In this document: positions 1 through 8,593 of the stretch, in pieces
How the letters are laid out: each line of letters starts with the position of its first letter
How positions within the stretch are numbered: the first letter of the stretch is position 1
From: Streptomyces sp. NBC_01288
GTDB taxonomy: Bacteria > Actinomycetota > Actinomycetes > Streptomycetales > Streptomycetaceae
DNA: 64,000 nt
NCBI RefSeq assembly: GCF_035982055.1
Contig: NZ_CP108427.1
Location: 9,113,001-9,177,000, forward strand
Reading direction: 5' to 3'
Position numbers and translations under genes: made by a program
Notes under the pieces: model-generated
What the model was told of the DNA's origin: nothing
Database searches by the model: none
The model's input: the letters and a program-made list of their open reading frames with translations, nothing else

Positions 1-448
1 CCGCCCGGCCGATCGGATGGAACAGGGCCAGCGTGCCGCCGGGGCGCACCACACGCGCCAACTCCCGCAGATTCTTTTCGGGTTGGGGCAGATGGGCGAT
101 GAGGCCCGCCGCGAACACGGCGTCGAGCGATTCCGACCGCAGCGGCAGCGCGGCGACGTCGGCGAGCAGCAGGTGCCCGTCGCGGCCCCGTCCGGCCCGT
201 ACGCCGGCCTCCAGCATGGCCGGGGTCAGGTCGGCCCCGAGCACCACTCCGGACCGGCCCACGGCCCCACGGAGCGGCGGCAGCGCACGCCCGGTCCCGC
301 AGCCCGCGTCCAGCACCCGGTCTCCCGCGCGCAGTCCGAGTTCGGCGACCGCGGCGGCGTAGGCGGGGCCGTCGTCCGGAAAGCGGCTGTCCCAGTCGGC
401 GGCGCGCGCCCCGAAGAACTCCTGGACGTGTGTGTGGTCGTCGCTCAT
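1..448 (-). CDS. Class I SAM-dependent methyltransferase, 3' end missing
   Basis: The gene runs off the left edge, so only about the first 149 residues are present. The N-terminus (MSDDHTHVQEFFGARAADWD) leads into a Rossmann methyltransferase fold. The SAM-binding motif I reads VLDAGCGTGRALPPL, an acidic residue follows at the end of strand beta2 (GADLTPAML), and motif IV/post-I reads AVFAAGLIAHLPQ. This is the Methyltransf_11/25 type of small-molecule or lipid methyltransferase; the substrate cannot be read from sequence. An in-frame ATG three codons upstream (position 457) is an alternative start; a GAGGG lies just before it, closer to the upstream codon than is ideal. It is divergent from the MHYT gene at 601. 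Confidence 0.8.
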   Translation of the reverse strand, partial: MSDDHTHVQEFFGARAADWDSRFPDDGPAYAAAVAELGLRAGDRVLDAGCGTGRALPPLRGAVGRSGVVLGADLTPAMLEAGVRAGRGRDGHLLLADVAALPLRSESLDAVFAAGLIAHLPQPEKNLRELARVVRPGGTLALFHPIGRA

Positions 449-600
449 GTTCCGCATGATCCCTCACCGACACGGATGACGCTTCGGTGCACATGTTCGA
501 GCGTGACGCGGTCGTTCAGGTACCTCTCTGCGTCACATTGCAACACCTTTCGAAATGCGCCCCCTTTGTGCACCCGTGCCCCTACTAGCGTCCCCTGGTC

Positions 601-1374
601 ATGGGACACCTGGACCACGCCACCTTCGGCTGGCTGACCCCCGTGCTGTCATACGTGATGGCCTGCATGGGCTCCGCACTCGGGCTGCGCTGCACCGTCC
701 GCGCGCTCGGCGCGACCGGCCGGTCGCGCCGCAACTGGCTCATCACCGCGGCCTCAGCACTCGGCACCGGCATCTGGACCATGCACTTCGTGGCCATGCT
801 CGGCTTCGGCGTCAGCGGCACAGACATCCGTTACGACGTCCCCCTGACCGTGCTCAGCCTCCTCGTCGCCATGGTCGTCGTCTGCGCGGGCGTCTTCGCG
901 GTCGGCTACGGCCGCGACCGGGGCCGCGCGCTCGTCCTCGGCGGCCTCACCACCGGACTGGGCGTCGCGAGCATGCACTACCTGGGCATGGCGGCGATGC
1001 GGTTGCACGGAGACGTGAGCTACGACCCGATGCTCGTCGGGCTCTCCGTGCTCATCGCCGTGGTCGCGGCGACCGCGGCCCTGTGGGCGGCCCTCAACAT
1101 CAAGTCGCCCGTGGCGGTCACCGCCGCCTCCCTCGTCATGGGAGCGGCCGTCAGCAGCATGCACTACACCGGCATGTTCGCGGTGCGCGTGCACGTCACG
1201 CCCTCCGGAGCGGTCCTTCCCGGCGCCACGGCGATGCAGTTCATCTTCCCCCTCGCCGTGGGCCTCGGGTCCTACCTGTTCCTGACCTCGGCGTTCGTCG
1301 CGCTGTCGCCGACCACGGGAGAACGCGAGGCCACCGCCTCGGCCCAGCGGCCGGTCGAGGGCGTCGCCCGCTAG
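601..1374 (+). CDS. MHYT-domain integral membrane sensor
   Basis: A 257-residue polytopic membrane protein carrying three copies of the MHYT signature (MHFVAM, MHYLGM and MHYTGM). Each sits at the end of a hydrophobic segment, and about seven membrane spans are visible. The MHYT family is proposed to bind a metal such as copper and to sense diatomic gases or redox state from within the membrane. Unlike many family members there is no GGDEF, EAL or kinase domain attached, so output would need a partner. The conservon kinase-like gene starts 49 bases downstream on the same strand and is the obvious candidate. No clear ribosome binding site precedes the ATG. The fold call is firm; the ligand and partner are inference. 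Confidence 0.88.
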   Translation: MGHLDHATFGWLTPVLSYVMACMGSALGLRCTVRALGATGRSRRNWLITAASALGTGIWTMHFVAMLGFGVSGTDIRYDVPLTVLSLLVAMVVVCAGVFAVGYGRDRGRALVLGGLTTGLGVASMHYLGMAAMRLHGDVSYDPMLVGLSVLIAVVAATAALWAALNIKSPVAVTAASLVMGAAVSSMHYTGMFAVRVHVTPSGAVLPGATAMQFIFPLAVGLGSYLFLTSAFVALSPTTGEREATASAQRPVEGVAR

Positions 1375-1423
1375 CCCGGCCCGCGCAGCACGCCCTTGAG
1401 AACCACTTCCGAGCGAGGAGGCC

Positions 1424-3949
1424 ATGCGTACCCCCCGTAGGACCCCGAGAGCCGGCGCCGAGACGCCGCCCGTGCGCGGTCGTCGCGCGCACGCCGGACC
1501 ACCCGCCGACGAACTCTTCGACGACCCTCTGGACGCCCCGTCGGAGGACATACCCCCGCGCGCGGGACGATGGCGGATGCGTCCGCGCACCGTGCGGGCC
1601 AAGATCGTCTGCCTCTTGATGGTGCCGGTCGTCTCCCTGCTCGCACTGTGGGCGTACGCCACCGTCAGTACCGCCCAGGACGTCTCCCGGCTACGGCAGT
1701 TGCAGCGCGTGGACTCCGCGGTGCGCAGCCCCGTCGCGGACGCCGTGGCGGCGCTGCAGGCCGAGCGGTCGGCCGCCGTGCGCTACGCGACCGACCCCGA
1801 CGCCGAGCGGAGCGGGGACCTGAAGAAGCTGGCGGTGAGCACGGACCGGTCGGTCGCCAGGTTGCGGCTCGGCGACGACAACACCGTCGCCGACGGCGAG
1901 GAACTGCCCGCCGGGGTCGCCCGCCGCCTGAAGACCTTCGTCACCGGAGCCGAACAACTGCGCTCACTGCGGGCCGACGTGCTCGCCCACCGCGCCGGAT
2001 GGGACGAGACCTACGGGCAGTACACGAAGACCATCGCGACGGCCTTCGCCGTGGGCGGGGCGCTCACCGGGATCCAGGACGCCGACCTCGGGTCCGACGC
2101 GCGCGTGCTCCTCGAATTCTCCCGGGCCGGGGAATCGCTGTCCCAGGAGGACGCGATGCTCGCCGGCGCCCGTCTCGACGGCAGGCTTGACGGGGAGCGG
2201 CTGAGGCTGTTCACGGGCGCCGTCGACACACGACGTACGCTCACCGACTCCGCCGTGGAGGATCTGCGCGGCTCCGAACGCGCCGCCTGGCAGCACCTCG
2301 CCGACACCAGCGACTACGCCGCGGTCGGCACCGTCGAGGACAAGGTCCTTGCCGCAAACTCTGGGACCAGGGCGATCGCCGCGGCTCCGGAGACCACCTG
2401 GAACAACGCGCACGCACGCGTGCAGGACGGCATGCGCACCATCGAGTCGGACGCGGGCAGCGGGGTCGCCGACCGCGCCGATCCCTTCACCCGCGGACTG
2501 CTCACCTCCGCCGGTGCCGCGGTCCTGCTCGGACTCGCCGCCGTCATCGCGTCGCTCGTCATCTCGGTGCGCATCGGACGCGGCCTCGTCGTCGAACTCG
2601 TGAGTCTGCGCAACGACGCCCTGGGGATCGCCCGCCACAAGCTCCCCGAGGCCATGCGGAGACTGCGCGCGGGGGAGGAGATCGACATCAGGGCGGAGGC
2701 CCCGCCCGGTTCACCCGGGGAGGACGAGGTCGGACAGGTCGTGGAGGCCCTGAGCACCGTGCACCGCGCCGCTCTGCGCGCCGCGGTCGAACGCGCCGAA
2801 CTCGCCAGCGGCATCTCCGGGGTCTTCGTCAACCTCGCCCGCCGCAGCCAGGTCCTGGTACACCGTCAACTCAGCCTGCTGGACAGCATGGAGCGCCGCT
2901 CCGAGGATCCGAACGAACTGAGCGACCTCTTCCGCCTCGACCACCTCACCACCCGTATGCGACGGCATGCCGAGAGCCTGATCATCCTCTCCGGAGCGGC
3001 ACCCGGCCGAGCCTGGCGCATGCCGGTCTCGCTGACCAACGTCGTCCGCGCGGCCGTCTCCGAGGTCGAGGACTACGCGCGCGTGGAGGTACGCCAACTC
3101 CCCGAGGCGGCCGTCGTCGGCGCCGCCGTCGCCGACCTCACGCACCTGCTCGCCGAGATCGTGGAGAACGCGGCCCAGTTCTCGCCGCCGCACACACGCG
3201 TGCGGGTCACCGGCGAACCCGTCGGCAACGGCTACGTCGTGGAGGTCGAGGACCGGGGCCTGGGCATGGGCACGGAGTCCCTGGGCGACGCCAACCGTCG
3301 CATCGAACAGTCCGAGGCCCTCGACCTCTTCGACAGCGACCGGCTCGGCCTCTTCGTGGTCAGCAGGCTCGCCGCCCGCCACGGCATCAAGGTGCACCTG
3401 CGGACCTCGCCCTACGGCGGAACGACGGCGGTCGTCCTGCTGCCTACGGCGCTGCTGCACGGCGGCGCGGCGGAACGTGCCCCGCGCGCGGCGGTCGAGG
3501 ACGGGGAGCGGGCCGTGGAACGCGAGTACGCGCGCGTACCCACCGCGCCCCAGCACCAGGAGTCCGTCCCGGCCTCGGCCGACCGGCCCGCCCTGGCGGT
3601 CTCCGCACGGGCCGCCGCGGAGTCGGCGAACGACACCCCGCCCCCCGGAGTCACCACCTTGCGACTGCACCGTCCCCCCGAGGACGCCGAAGGGACCGAC
3701 GAGAACGACGACCTCCCACGCCGCGTACGTCAGGCGCACCTCGCCCCCCAGCTCCGCGAACAGCCCACAGCGGAACGGGAACAGGCACCGGTCGCCCCAC
3801 GCGACGAGCACCGCACCCCGGAGGTCGTACGGGACCGGATGTCGGCCTACCGCGAGGGCTGGACGCGCGGCGGCGGCAGACAACCGGGCCGCGGTGCCAC
3901 CCCAGGCCCCGCGACGGGCAGCGACAGCAGCGAAGGAGACCCCGCGTGA
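1424..3949 (+). CDS. cvnA: Conservon sensor histidine kinase-like protein CvnA
   Basis: An 841-residue membrane protein that starts 7 bases after a GAGCGAGGAG ribosome site. A short basic cytosolic N-terminus is followed by a membrane span near residues 61-82, an extracytoplasmic nitrate/nitrite-sensing-type helical region (about 85-355), a second span (about 358-382), a HAMP-like linker and a GHKL ATPase domain. The ATPase shows an N box (LAEIVENAAQFSPP), a G1 box (VEDRGLGMG) and a G2-like segment ending in SPYGGTTAVVLLP. A long, charged, low-complexity tail covers about the last 160 residues. No typical phospho-acceptor histidine box was recognised. Conservons are Streptomyces four-gene systems in which CvnA works with roadblock, DUF742 and GTPase partners like a membrane-attached G-protein switch. 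The gene overlaps cvnB by 4 bases. Confidence 0.92.
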   Translation: MRTPRRTPRAGAETPPVRGRRAHAGPPADELFDDPLDAPSEDIPPRAGRWRMRPRTVRAKIVCLLMVPVVSLLALWAYATVSTAQDVSRLRQLQRVDSAVRSPVADAVAALQAERSAAVRYATDPDAERSGDLKKLAVSTDRSVARLRLGDDNTVADGEELPAGVARRLKTFVTGAEQLRSLRADVLAHRAGWDETYGQYTKTIATAFAVGGALTGIQDADLGSDARVLLEFSRAGESLSQEDAMLAGARLDGRLDGERLRLFTGAVDTRRTLTDSAVEDLRGSERAAWQHLADTSDYAAVGTVEDKVLAANSGTRAIAAAPETTWNNAHARVQDGMRTIESDAGSGVADRADPFTRGLLTSAGAAVLLGLAAVIASLVISVRIGRGLVVELVSLRNDALGIARHKLPEAMRRLRAGEEIDIRAEAPPGSPGEDEVGQVVEALSTVHRAALRAAVERAELASGISGVFVNLARRSQVLVHRQLSLLDSMERRSEDPNELSDLFRLDHLTTRMRRHAESLIILSGAAPGRAWRMPVSLTNVVRAAVSEVEDYARVEVRQLPEAAVVGAAVADLTHLLAEIVENAAQFSPPHTRVRVTGEPVGNGYVVEVEDRGLGMGTESLGDANRRIEQSEALDLFDSDRLGLFVVSRLAARHGIKVHLRTSPYGGTTAVVLLPTALLHGGAAERAPRAAVEDGERAVEREYARVPTAPQHQESVPASADRPALAVSARAAAESANDTPPPGVTTLRLHRPPEDAEGTDENDDLPRRVRQAHLAPQLREQPTAEREQAPVAPRDEHRTPEVVRDRMSAYREGWTRGGGRQPGRGATPGPATGSDSSEGDPA

Positions 3950-4383
3950 TCCAGGACCCGAGCATGAGGGCCGCCCAGCGGTCCGGCGAACTCGACTGGC
4001 TGCTGGACGACTTGGTGCTGCGCGTGAGCGAGGTACGGCATGTCGTGGTGCTGTCCAACGACGGCCTCGCCGTCGGCGCGTCGACCGACCTCAAGCGCGA
4101 GGACGCCGAACACCTCGCCGCGGTCGCCTCCGGATTCCACAGCCTGGCCAAGGGCGCGGGGCGGCACTTCGGAGCCGGCGGAGTGCGGCAGACCATGGTG
4201 GAGATGGACGACGGCTTCCTCTTCGTGGCCGCGGCCGGGGACGGTTCCTGCCTCGCCGTCCTCACCGCCGTCACGGCCGACATAGGCCTGGTGGCGTACG
4301 AGATGGCGCGGCTGGTCAAGCGCGTAGGCGAGCACCTGTACACGCCGCCGCGCGTCGGCGCGCGACCGCCCGCAGCCGGATGA
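3946..4383 (+). CDS. cvnB: Conservon roadblock/LC7 protein CvnB
   Basis: A 145-residue roadblock/LC7-fold protein (LDWLLDDLVLRVSEVRHVVV, then LSNDGLAVGAS). Roadblock proteins of this type act as scaffolds or GTPase-activating partners of the small GTPase CvnD in conservons. The start is the GTG that overlaps the cvnA stop in a GTGA junction, with an AAGGAG site 10 bases upstream, so translation is probably coupled. A close paralogue lies at 6139 in the same locus; the two share the RREDAEHLAAV-type and GSGRHFGAGGVRQTM-type segments almost residue for residue. Confidence 0.93.
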   Translation: MIQDPSMRAAQRSGELDWLLDDLVLRVSEVRHVVVLSNDGLAVGASTDLKREDAEHLAAVASGFHSLAKGAGRHFGAGGVRQTMVEMDDGFLFVAAAGDGSCLAVLTAVTADIGLVAYEMARLVKRVGEHLYTPPRVGARPPAAG

Positions 4384-4405
4384 GGCGAGAGGGCGATCCG
4401 CTCCG

Positions 4406-4819
4406 ATGACCGAAGACATGACCGGCGCCCAGCGCGAACCGGGCAGCCAGTGGTACGACCAGGAAGCCGGACCTCTCGTCCGCCCCTACGCGATGACGGG
4501 CGGACGTACCAAATCAGGTCCTACGGGGGTGCGTTTCGACCTGATCGCACTCGTCACGCTGGACACGGGCGCGCCCGGCTTCGACGACGACACCGGACTC
4601 GGACCGGAACACCGTGCCCTCATCGACCTGTGCCGCCCCGAAACACAGTCCGTCGCCGAACTCGCCGCCGGAGCGGACCTCCCACTGGGAGTGGTCCGGG
4701 TGCTCCTCGGCGACCTCCTGGAGCTCGGCTGCGTCACCGTCAGCCGTCCGGTGCCGCCCGCGCAGCTGCCCGACGAACGGATCCTGCGCGAGGTGATCGA
4801 GGGACTACGGGCACTGTGA
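4406..4819 (+). CDS. cvnC: Conservon DUF742 protein CvnC
   Basis: A 137-residue DUF742 protein. The family hallmarks are an N-terminal WYDQEAGPLVRPYAMTGGR segment, a winged-helix-like core (QSVAELAAGADLPLGVVRVLLGDL) and a C-terminal arm ending in ILREVIEGLRAL. DUF742 proteins always accompany the roadblock and GTPase genes of conservons and look DNA-binding-like, but their role is thought to be within the protein complex. It begins 22 bases after cvnB. Unusually, the GTPase gene does not follow at once: 182 bases separate this stop from the next start. Confidence 0.92.
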   Translation: MTEDMTGAQREPGSQWYDQEAGPLVRPYAMTGGRTKSGPTGVRFDLIALVTLDTGAPGFDDDTGLGPEHRALIDLCRPETQSVAELAAGADLPLGVVRVLLGDLLELGCVTVSRPVPPAQLPDERILREVIEGLRAL

Positions 4820-5001
4820 CGAAACTTCAGAACCACCCGAACGCGTACGAAGCCGACTTGTGCACCCTTTCGCTCATCGAACAGGTGCGAGGCGGTCACA
4901 TCGGGCACATAGCGGTCCAACCCCCTTGGGGGAGGCCGTACTTGCCACGATGCACACCTACAGACGTCGAGCGTTGCCGGCACTCCCGAGAGAAGTGATC
5001 G

Positions 5002-5607
5002 ATGGTCTCCGAGCAGTCCGACGCCGAGGACGGCGAGACGACCGCCCTGGCGTTGAAGATCCTGGTCGCCGGCGGATTCGGCGTGGGCAAGACCACCATG
5101 GTGGGCGCGGTCAGCGAGATCAGGCCGCTGCGCACCGAGGAACTCCTCAGCGAGGCCGGTCAGTTGGTGGACGACACCGACGGCGTGGACCAGAAGGTCA
5201 CGACGACGGTCGCCATGGACTTCGGCCGCATCACCATCAGGTCCGGCCTCTCCCTCTACCTGTTCGGCACACCGGGCCAGGACCGCTTCTGGTTTCTGTG
5301 GGACGAACTGTCGCAGGGCGCCCTGGGGGCCGTGGTCCTCGCGGACACCCGGCGACTTGAGGACTGCTTCCCGGCGGTCGACTACTTCGAGCACCGGCAC
5401 ATCCCGTTCGTGGTGGCCGTCAACTGCTTCACGGGCTCCCGCAGTTACGGCGCCCGCGACGTCTCCCGCGCGCTGGACCTCGACCAGGGAACACCCGTCG
5501 TCCTCTGCGACGCCCGTGACCGCGACTCGGGGAAGGAGGTGCTGATCCGGCTCGTCGAGTACGCCGGGCGGATGCACACCGCCCGGATGCTCGACTCGGT
5601 GGGCTGA
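5002..5607 (+). CDS. cvnD: Conservon small GTPase CvnD
   Basis: A 201-residue Ras-like/MglA-type GTP-binding protein. The P-loop is GGFGVGKTTMVGAV (about residues 24-37), the G3 box is GTPGQDRF, and a VVAVNCFTG segment stands where the NKxD box is expected, as is usual in this family. It is the switch component of the conservon. A GAGAGAAG ribosome site precedes the ATG. The 182-bp gap after cvnC is long for a conservon, so cvnD may have its own promoter or leader. A short C5-TT-G5 inverted repeat lies in this gap near 4919-4930. No cytochrome P450 (cvnE) follows. Confidence 0.92.
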   Translation: MVSEQSDAEDGETTALALKILVAGGFGVGKTTMVGAVSEIRPLRTEELLSEAGQLVDDTDGVDQKVTTTVAMDFGRITIRSGLSLYLFGTPGQDRFWFLWDELSQGALGAVVLADTRRLEDCFPAVDYFEHRHIPFVVAVNCFTGSRSYGARDVSRALDLDQGTPVVLCDARDRDSGKEVLIRLVEYAGRMHTARMLDSVG

Positions 5608-5617
5608 CGGGGGCGTC

Positions 5618-6046
5618 TCACTCCGAAATGCCCTTCTGCGCGAGAACCTTCTCGACCGTGACGCGGACGAGGAGTTCGCCCGGGACCCCGTTGCGGGCAC
5701 CGAACTCCTCGGCGCGCTCCTCGCCCATGTAGCGGGCCCCGATCCGGGCGGCCCAGTACCGGAGCTCACCCGGCTCCTCGGACAACTCGGCGCGCCCCTG
5801 GAGCACCACGAAGTCGAACGGCGGCCGATCGTTGTCCACGCACAGGGCGACTCGCCCGTCACGGGACAGATTGCGCCCTTTTACCGTTTCCTTCGCGGTG
5901 TTGAACACCACATCGTCGCCGTCCAGCAGGAACCAGATCGGCGCCACATGAGGGCTCCCATCGGCGCGTACGGTCGACAGCTTGCCGGTGCGCGTGCCGA
6001 GCGAGACGAACGCCCGCCATTCCTCGTCGGTCATCTTCTGTGCCAT
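5618..6046 (-). CDS. PPOX-class (F420/FMN-binding) oxidoreductase
   Basis: A 142-residue pyridoxamine 5'-phosphate oxidase-fold protein (KLSTVRADGSPHVAPIWFLLDGD, then VALCVDNDRPPFDFVVLQG). The split beta-barrel family binds F420 or FMN and reduces small substrates; the substrate is unknown. The start was placed at the ATG preceded by GGAGG (MAQKMTDEEW) rather than at a longer open frame reaching 6124. It is convergent with cvnD and divergent from the second roadblock gene, so it interrupts the conservon gene set on the opposite strand. Confidence 0.88.
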   Translation of the reverse strand: MAQKMTDEEWRAFVSLGTRTGKLSTVRADGSPHVAPIWFLLDGDDVVFNTAKETVKGRNLSRDGRVALCVDNDRPPFDFVVLQGRAELSEEPGELRYWAARIGARYMGEERAEEFGARNGVPGELLVRVTVEKVLAQKGISE

Positions 6047-6138
6047 GCGCCTATCCTCCTTGCCCGGGCGACGGAGGTGGGGAAGGCTGACCGGAGATCC
6101 TCCGGCCAGGGGGAGAGGCGACACGGGGAGGCCGGAAC

Positions 6139-6552
6139 ATGGCGCAGAACCAGGGACTGAGCTGGCTGCTGGACGATCTGACCGAGCGCGTCGAGCACGT
6201 ACGCCACGCGCTGGTCCTGTCCAACGACGGACTGGTGACGGGCGCGAGCACAGGACTGCGCCGCGAGGACGCCGAACATCTCGCCGCCGTCTCGTCCGGA
6301 CTGCACAGCCTGGCCAAGGGCTCGGGACGCCACTTCGGCGCGGGCGGCGTGCGCCAGACGATGATCGAGTTCGACGACGCCGTCCTGTTCGTCACCGCTG
6401 CGGGGAGCGGCAGCTGTCTGTGCGTCCTCAGTGGCGCGGAAGCGGACATCGGCCAGATCGCCTACGAGATGACGCTCCTCGTCAACCGGGTCGGCGAGCA
6501 CCTCGGCGTGGACGCCCGCCAGCCCGAGCGGACCCCCGTCACAGAGCTCTGA
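6139..6552 (+). CDS. Second roadblock/LC7 protein, paralogue of CvnB
   Basis: A 137-residue roadblock/LC7 protein (LSWLLDDLTERVEHVRHALV). It keeps nearly all the conserved core of the cvnB product at 3946, including LHSLAKGSGRHFGAGGVRQTM, but has a different N-terminus and C-terminal tail. A GGGGAGG site lies upstream of the ATG. As an orphan roadblock beside a complete conservon it could exchange with CvnB in the complex; that is inference from similarity and position. The 126 bases after its stop contain a perfect TTATCCACA nonamer. Confidence 0.9.
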   Translation: MAQNQGLSWLLDDLTERVEHVRHALVLSNDGLVTGASTGLRREDAEHLAAVSSGLHSLAKGSGRHFGAGGVRQTMIEFDDAVLFVTAAGSGSCLCVLSGAEADIGQIAYEMTLLVNRVGEHLGVDARQPERTPVTEL

Positions 6553-6678
6553 CCTGCGACTTCACTGGCCTCCGCAGAGTTATCCACAGGCCTGCCACGA
6601 GATCCGCCGATCCGGTTACGGTTTGTTCATCGCAAACGCACACAGCGTGAGCATCGGACTCCGCGGGGGAGATCGACC

Positions 6679-7686
6679 ATGGCAGGAAACACCATCACCA
6701 AACCGTCCGACCTCTCGTGCACGCCCAGTCGCGCGGCACGGGAACTGGGGCTCAAGCGAGGCGAGTTCGACCTCGCCGTACATCTCGGACGCATCCGCAC
6801 CGCGCCCGACGAAGGCGGCGGCGGCCGAAGCGTCGCCCACGCCGAGATCGACCGACTGCGCTCGACGGACGGATTCCCGGAAACACTCCTGGAAAGCGTC
6901 AGGACCGTGGGCACCACGGACGGCGCGGCCCTCATGGACGTCACCTCCGCCAGGTTCACCCGCCTCGCCCGGCTGGGACTGGTCGTGCCGGTGAAGTTCT
7001 ATCTGAACCGCTATCGGGCCGTGGTCTGGCTCTATCTCGCCGAAGAGCTACGGCAGTTCGCGGCCGACAAGAACCACACCACGCTGCTGAACGGCCGTAC
7101 GCCCGAGGGAATGCGGGACCAACTGCGAGAGGGCCTGGATCTTAGGTCCCGCAACTGGCGAGGACGGCATCTCGGGTTCCTGCTCCGCCAGGCCGACGGC
7201 CCGTGGGAGCGCGCCGGCGCCCTGGCCGCGCTGCTCGATCCCGTCCAGGTCGCCGAGATCGTCCAGGACCCGTACGAGCGCGCCTACTTGAACCGCTTCC
7301 GGCCGGACCCGCCCGCTCACGGGGCTCCCGGCTCGGCCGCCACCCACCTCGCCGAGCGGATCATGACGGCGGAGGACCCGGACGAGATCGGATGGCTGCG
7401 AGCGGATCTGGCCCAGGTGCTGGACGAGGCCCGCGGCCACCGCCCCGCACCACGGCCGACAGCCGCACCGGCCGCACCGCGGTCGACCGTCGAACGGGCC
7501 GCACCACGACCGACCGCCGAGCTCACTCAACCACGAGCGACCGCCGAGCCGGCTGGATCGCCGCGGACCGCCGAACCTGTCGGACCGCTGGCGTCCTTGA
7601 GCGAACATCCGCCGGAGCAGGAACCGGTGCCGGAACCCGAGCGATCACGCGGCATGTTGGGCTGGCTGCGCCGCAGAAGTGCGTGA
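6679..7686 (+). CDS. DUF6397-like protein with MerR-like N-terminus and repetitive tail
   Basis: A 335-residue cytosolic protein. The first ~75 residues read like a helix-turn-helix/excisionase-type domain (CTPSRAARELGLKRGEFDLA, then AEIDRLRSTDGFPETLLE), and a helical region rich in Arg and Leu follows. Residues from about 255 to 315 form a low-complexity tail of near-tandem PRPTAAPAAPRSTVERAAP-type units, followed by a Trp-containing end (GMLGWLRRR). I recall this as a Streptomyces family of unknown function (DUF6397). It is convergent with the thioesterase gene, only 24 bases away. DNA binding is suggested by the fold pattern but not shown. Confidence 0.75.
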   Translation: MAGNTITKPSDLSCTPSRAARELGLKRGEFDLAVHLGRIRTAPDEGGGGRSVAHAEIDRLRSTDGFPETLLESVRTVGTTDGAALMDVTSARFTRLARLGLVVPVKFYLNRYRAVVWLYLAEELRQFAADKNHTTLLNGRTPEGMRDQLREGLDLRSRNWRGRHLGFLLRQADGPWERAGALAALLDPVQVAEIVQDPYERAYLNRFRPDPPAHGAPGSAATHLAERIMTAEDPDEIGWLRADLAQVLDEARGHRPAPRPTAAPAAPRSTVERAAPRPTAELTQPRATAEPAGSPRTAEPVGPLASLSEHPPEQEPVPEPERSRGMLGWLRRRSA

Positions 7687-7710
7687 GCCACAGCGCAGCA
7701 CGTCCACCGG

Positions 7711-8574
7711 TTACAGCGCTCTGAAAAGCCCTTCCTGGACGACCGAGACGAGCAGGCGTCCCTCCAGGTCGTAGATGCGCCCGCGGGCCAGACCGCGGCC
7801 GCCCGTCGCGATCGGGGACTCCTGGTCGTACAGGAACCACTCGTCCGCGCGGAACGGCCGGTGGAACCACATGGCGTGGTCCAGCGACGCCATGTCGAAG
7901 TTCCGCGGTCCCCACAGGGGTTCGACGGGGATGCGGACGGCGTCCAGGAGCGTCATGTCGCTGGCGTACGTCAGCGCGCAGGTGTGCACCAGCGGATCGT
8001 CGCCGAGTGGCCCGACCGCGCGCATCCACACCGCGCTGCGCGGCTCGGCGTCCTTGATCTCCTCGGCGCTCCAGCGCAGCCCGTCCGCGTACCGGATGTC
8101 GAAGGGCTGACGGCGTGCCATCCGCTCCAACTGCTCGGGCAGCACGCCCAGATGGGCCCGGACCTCCTCCGACACCGTCGGCAGGGACTCCGGGTCCGGG
8201 ACCTCGCGGGCCGGCAGCTGGTGCTCGAAGGGACCCTGCTCAGGCTTGTGGAAGGAGGCGGTGAGATTGAAGATCGTGCGGCCCTGCTGTACGCCGGTGA
8301 CCCGACGGGTGGTGAACGACCGCCCGTCCCGCACCCGCTCGACCTGGTACACGATCGGCACGCCCGGCCGGCCCGGGCGCAGGAAGTACGCGTGCAGCGA
8401 GTGCACGGGCCGGTCGCCCTCCGTGGTGCGCCCCGCGGCGACCAGCGCCTGGCCGGCGACCTGGCCGCCGAAGACCCGCTGTAGCGACTCGTGCGGGCTG
8501 CGGCCACGGAAGATGTTGACCTCGATCTGCTCCAGGTCGAGCAGGTCGACGAGCCGCTCTGCCGGGTTCGTCAT
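7711..8574 (-). CDS. tesB: Acyl-CoA thioesterase II
   Basis: A 287-residue double hot-dog thioesterase of the TesB type that hydrolyses acyl-CoA to free fatty acid. The N-terminal hot-dog has RVFGGQVAGQALVAAGRT. The C-terminal half carries the family segment SLDHAMWFHRPFRADEWFLY with the catalytic-region Asp and an ending GLFRAL. The start was set at MTNPAERLVDLLDLEQIEV, typical of the family, with AGGAG 10 bases upstream; a longer open frame exists but has no support. It starts 19 bases after the helicase stop, so the two are probably co-transcribed. Confidence 0.93.
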   Translation of the reverse strand: MTNPAERLVDLLDLEQIEVNIFRGRSPHESLQRVFGGQVAGQALVAAGRTTEGDRPVHSLHAYFLRPGRPGVPIVYQVERVRDGRSFTTRRVTGVQQGRTIFNLTASFHKPEQGPFEHQLPAREVPDPESLPTVSEEVRAHLGVLPEQLERMARRQPFDIRYADGLRWSAEEIKDAEPRSAVWMRAVGPLGDDPLVHTCALTYASDMTLLDAVRIPVEPLWGPRNFDMASLDHAMWFHRPFRADEWFLYDQESPIATGGRGLARGRIYDLEGRLLVSVVQEGLFRAL

Positions 8575-8593
8575 GGGTGGGATTCTCCTGTGC

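Noticed and set aside
585..1662. Other long frames overlapping the MHYT gene on both strands
   Set aside because: They give Arg/Gly/His-rich sequences without domains; the MHYT frame has three clear family motifs.
6580..6588. Replication origin
   Set aside because: Only one DnaA box is present and no dnaA, dnaN or AT-rich region is near.
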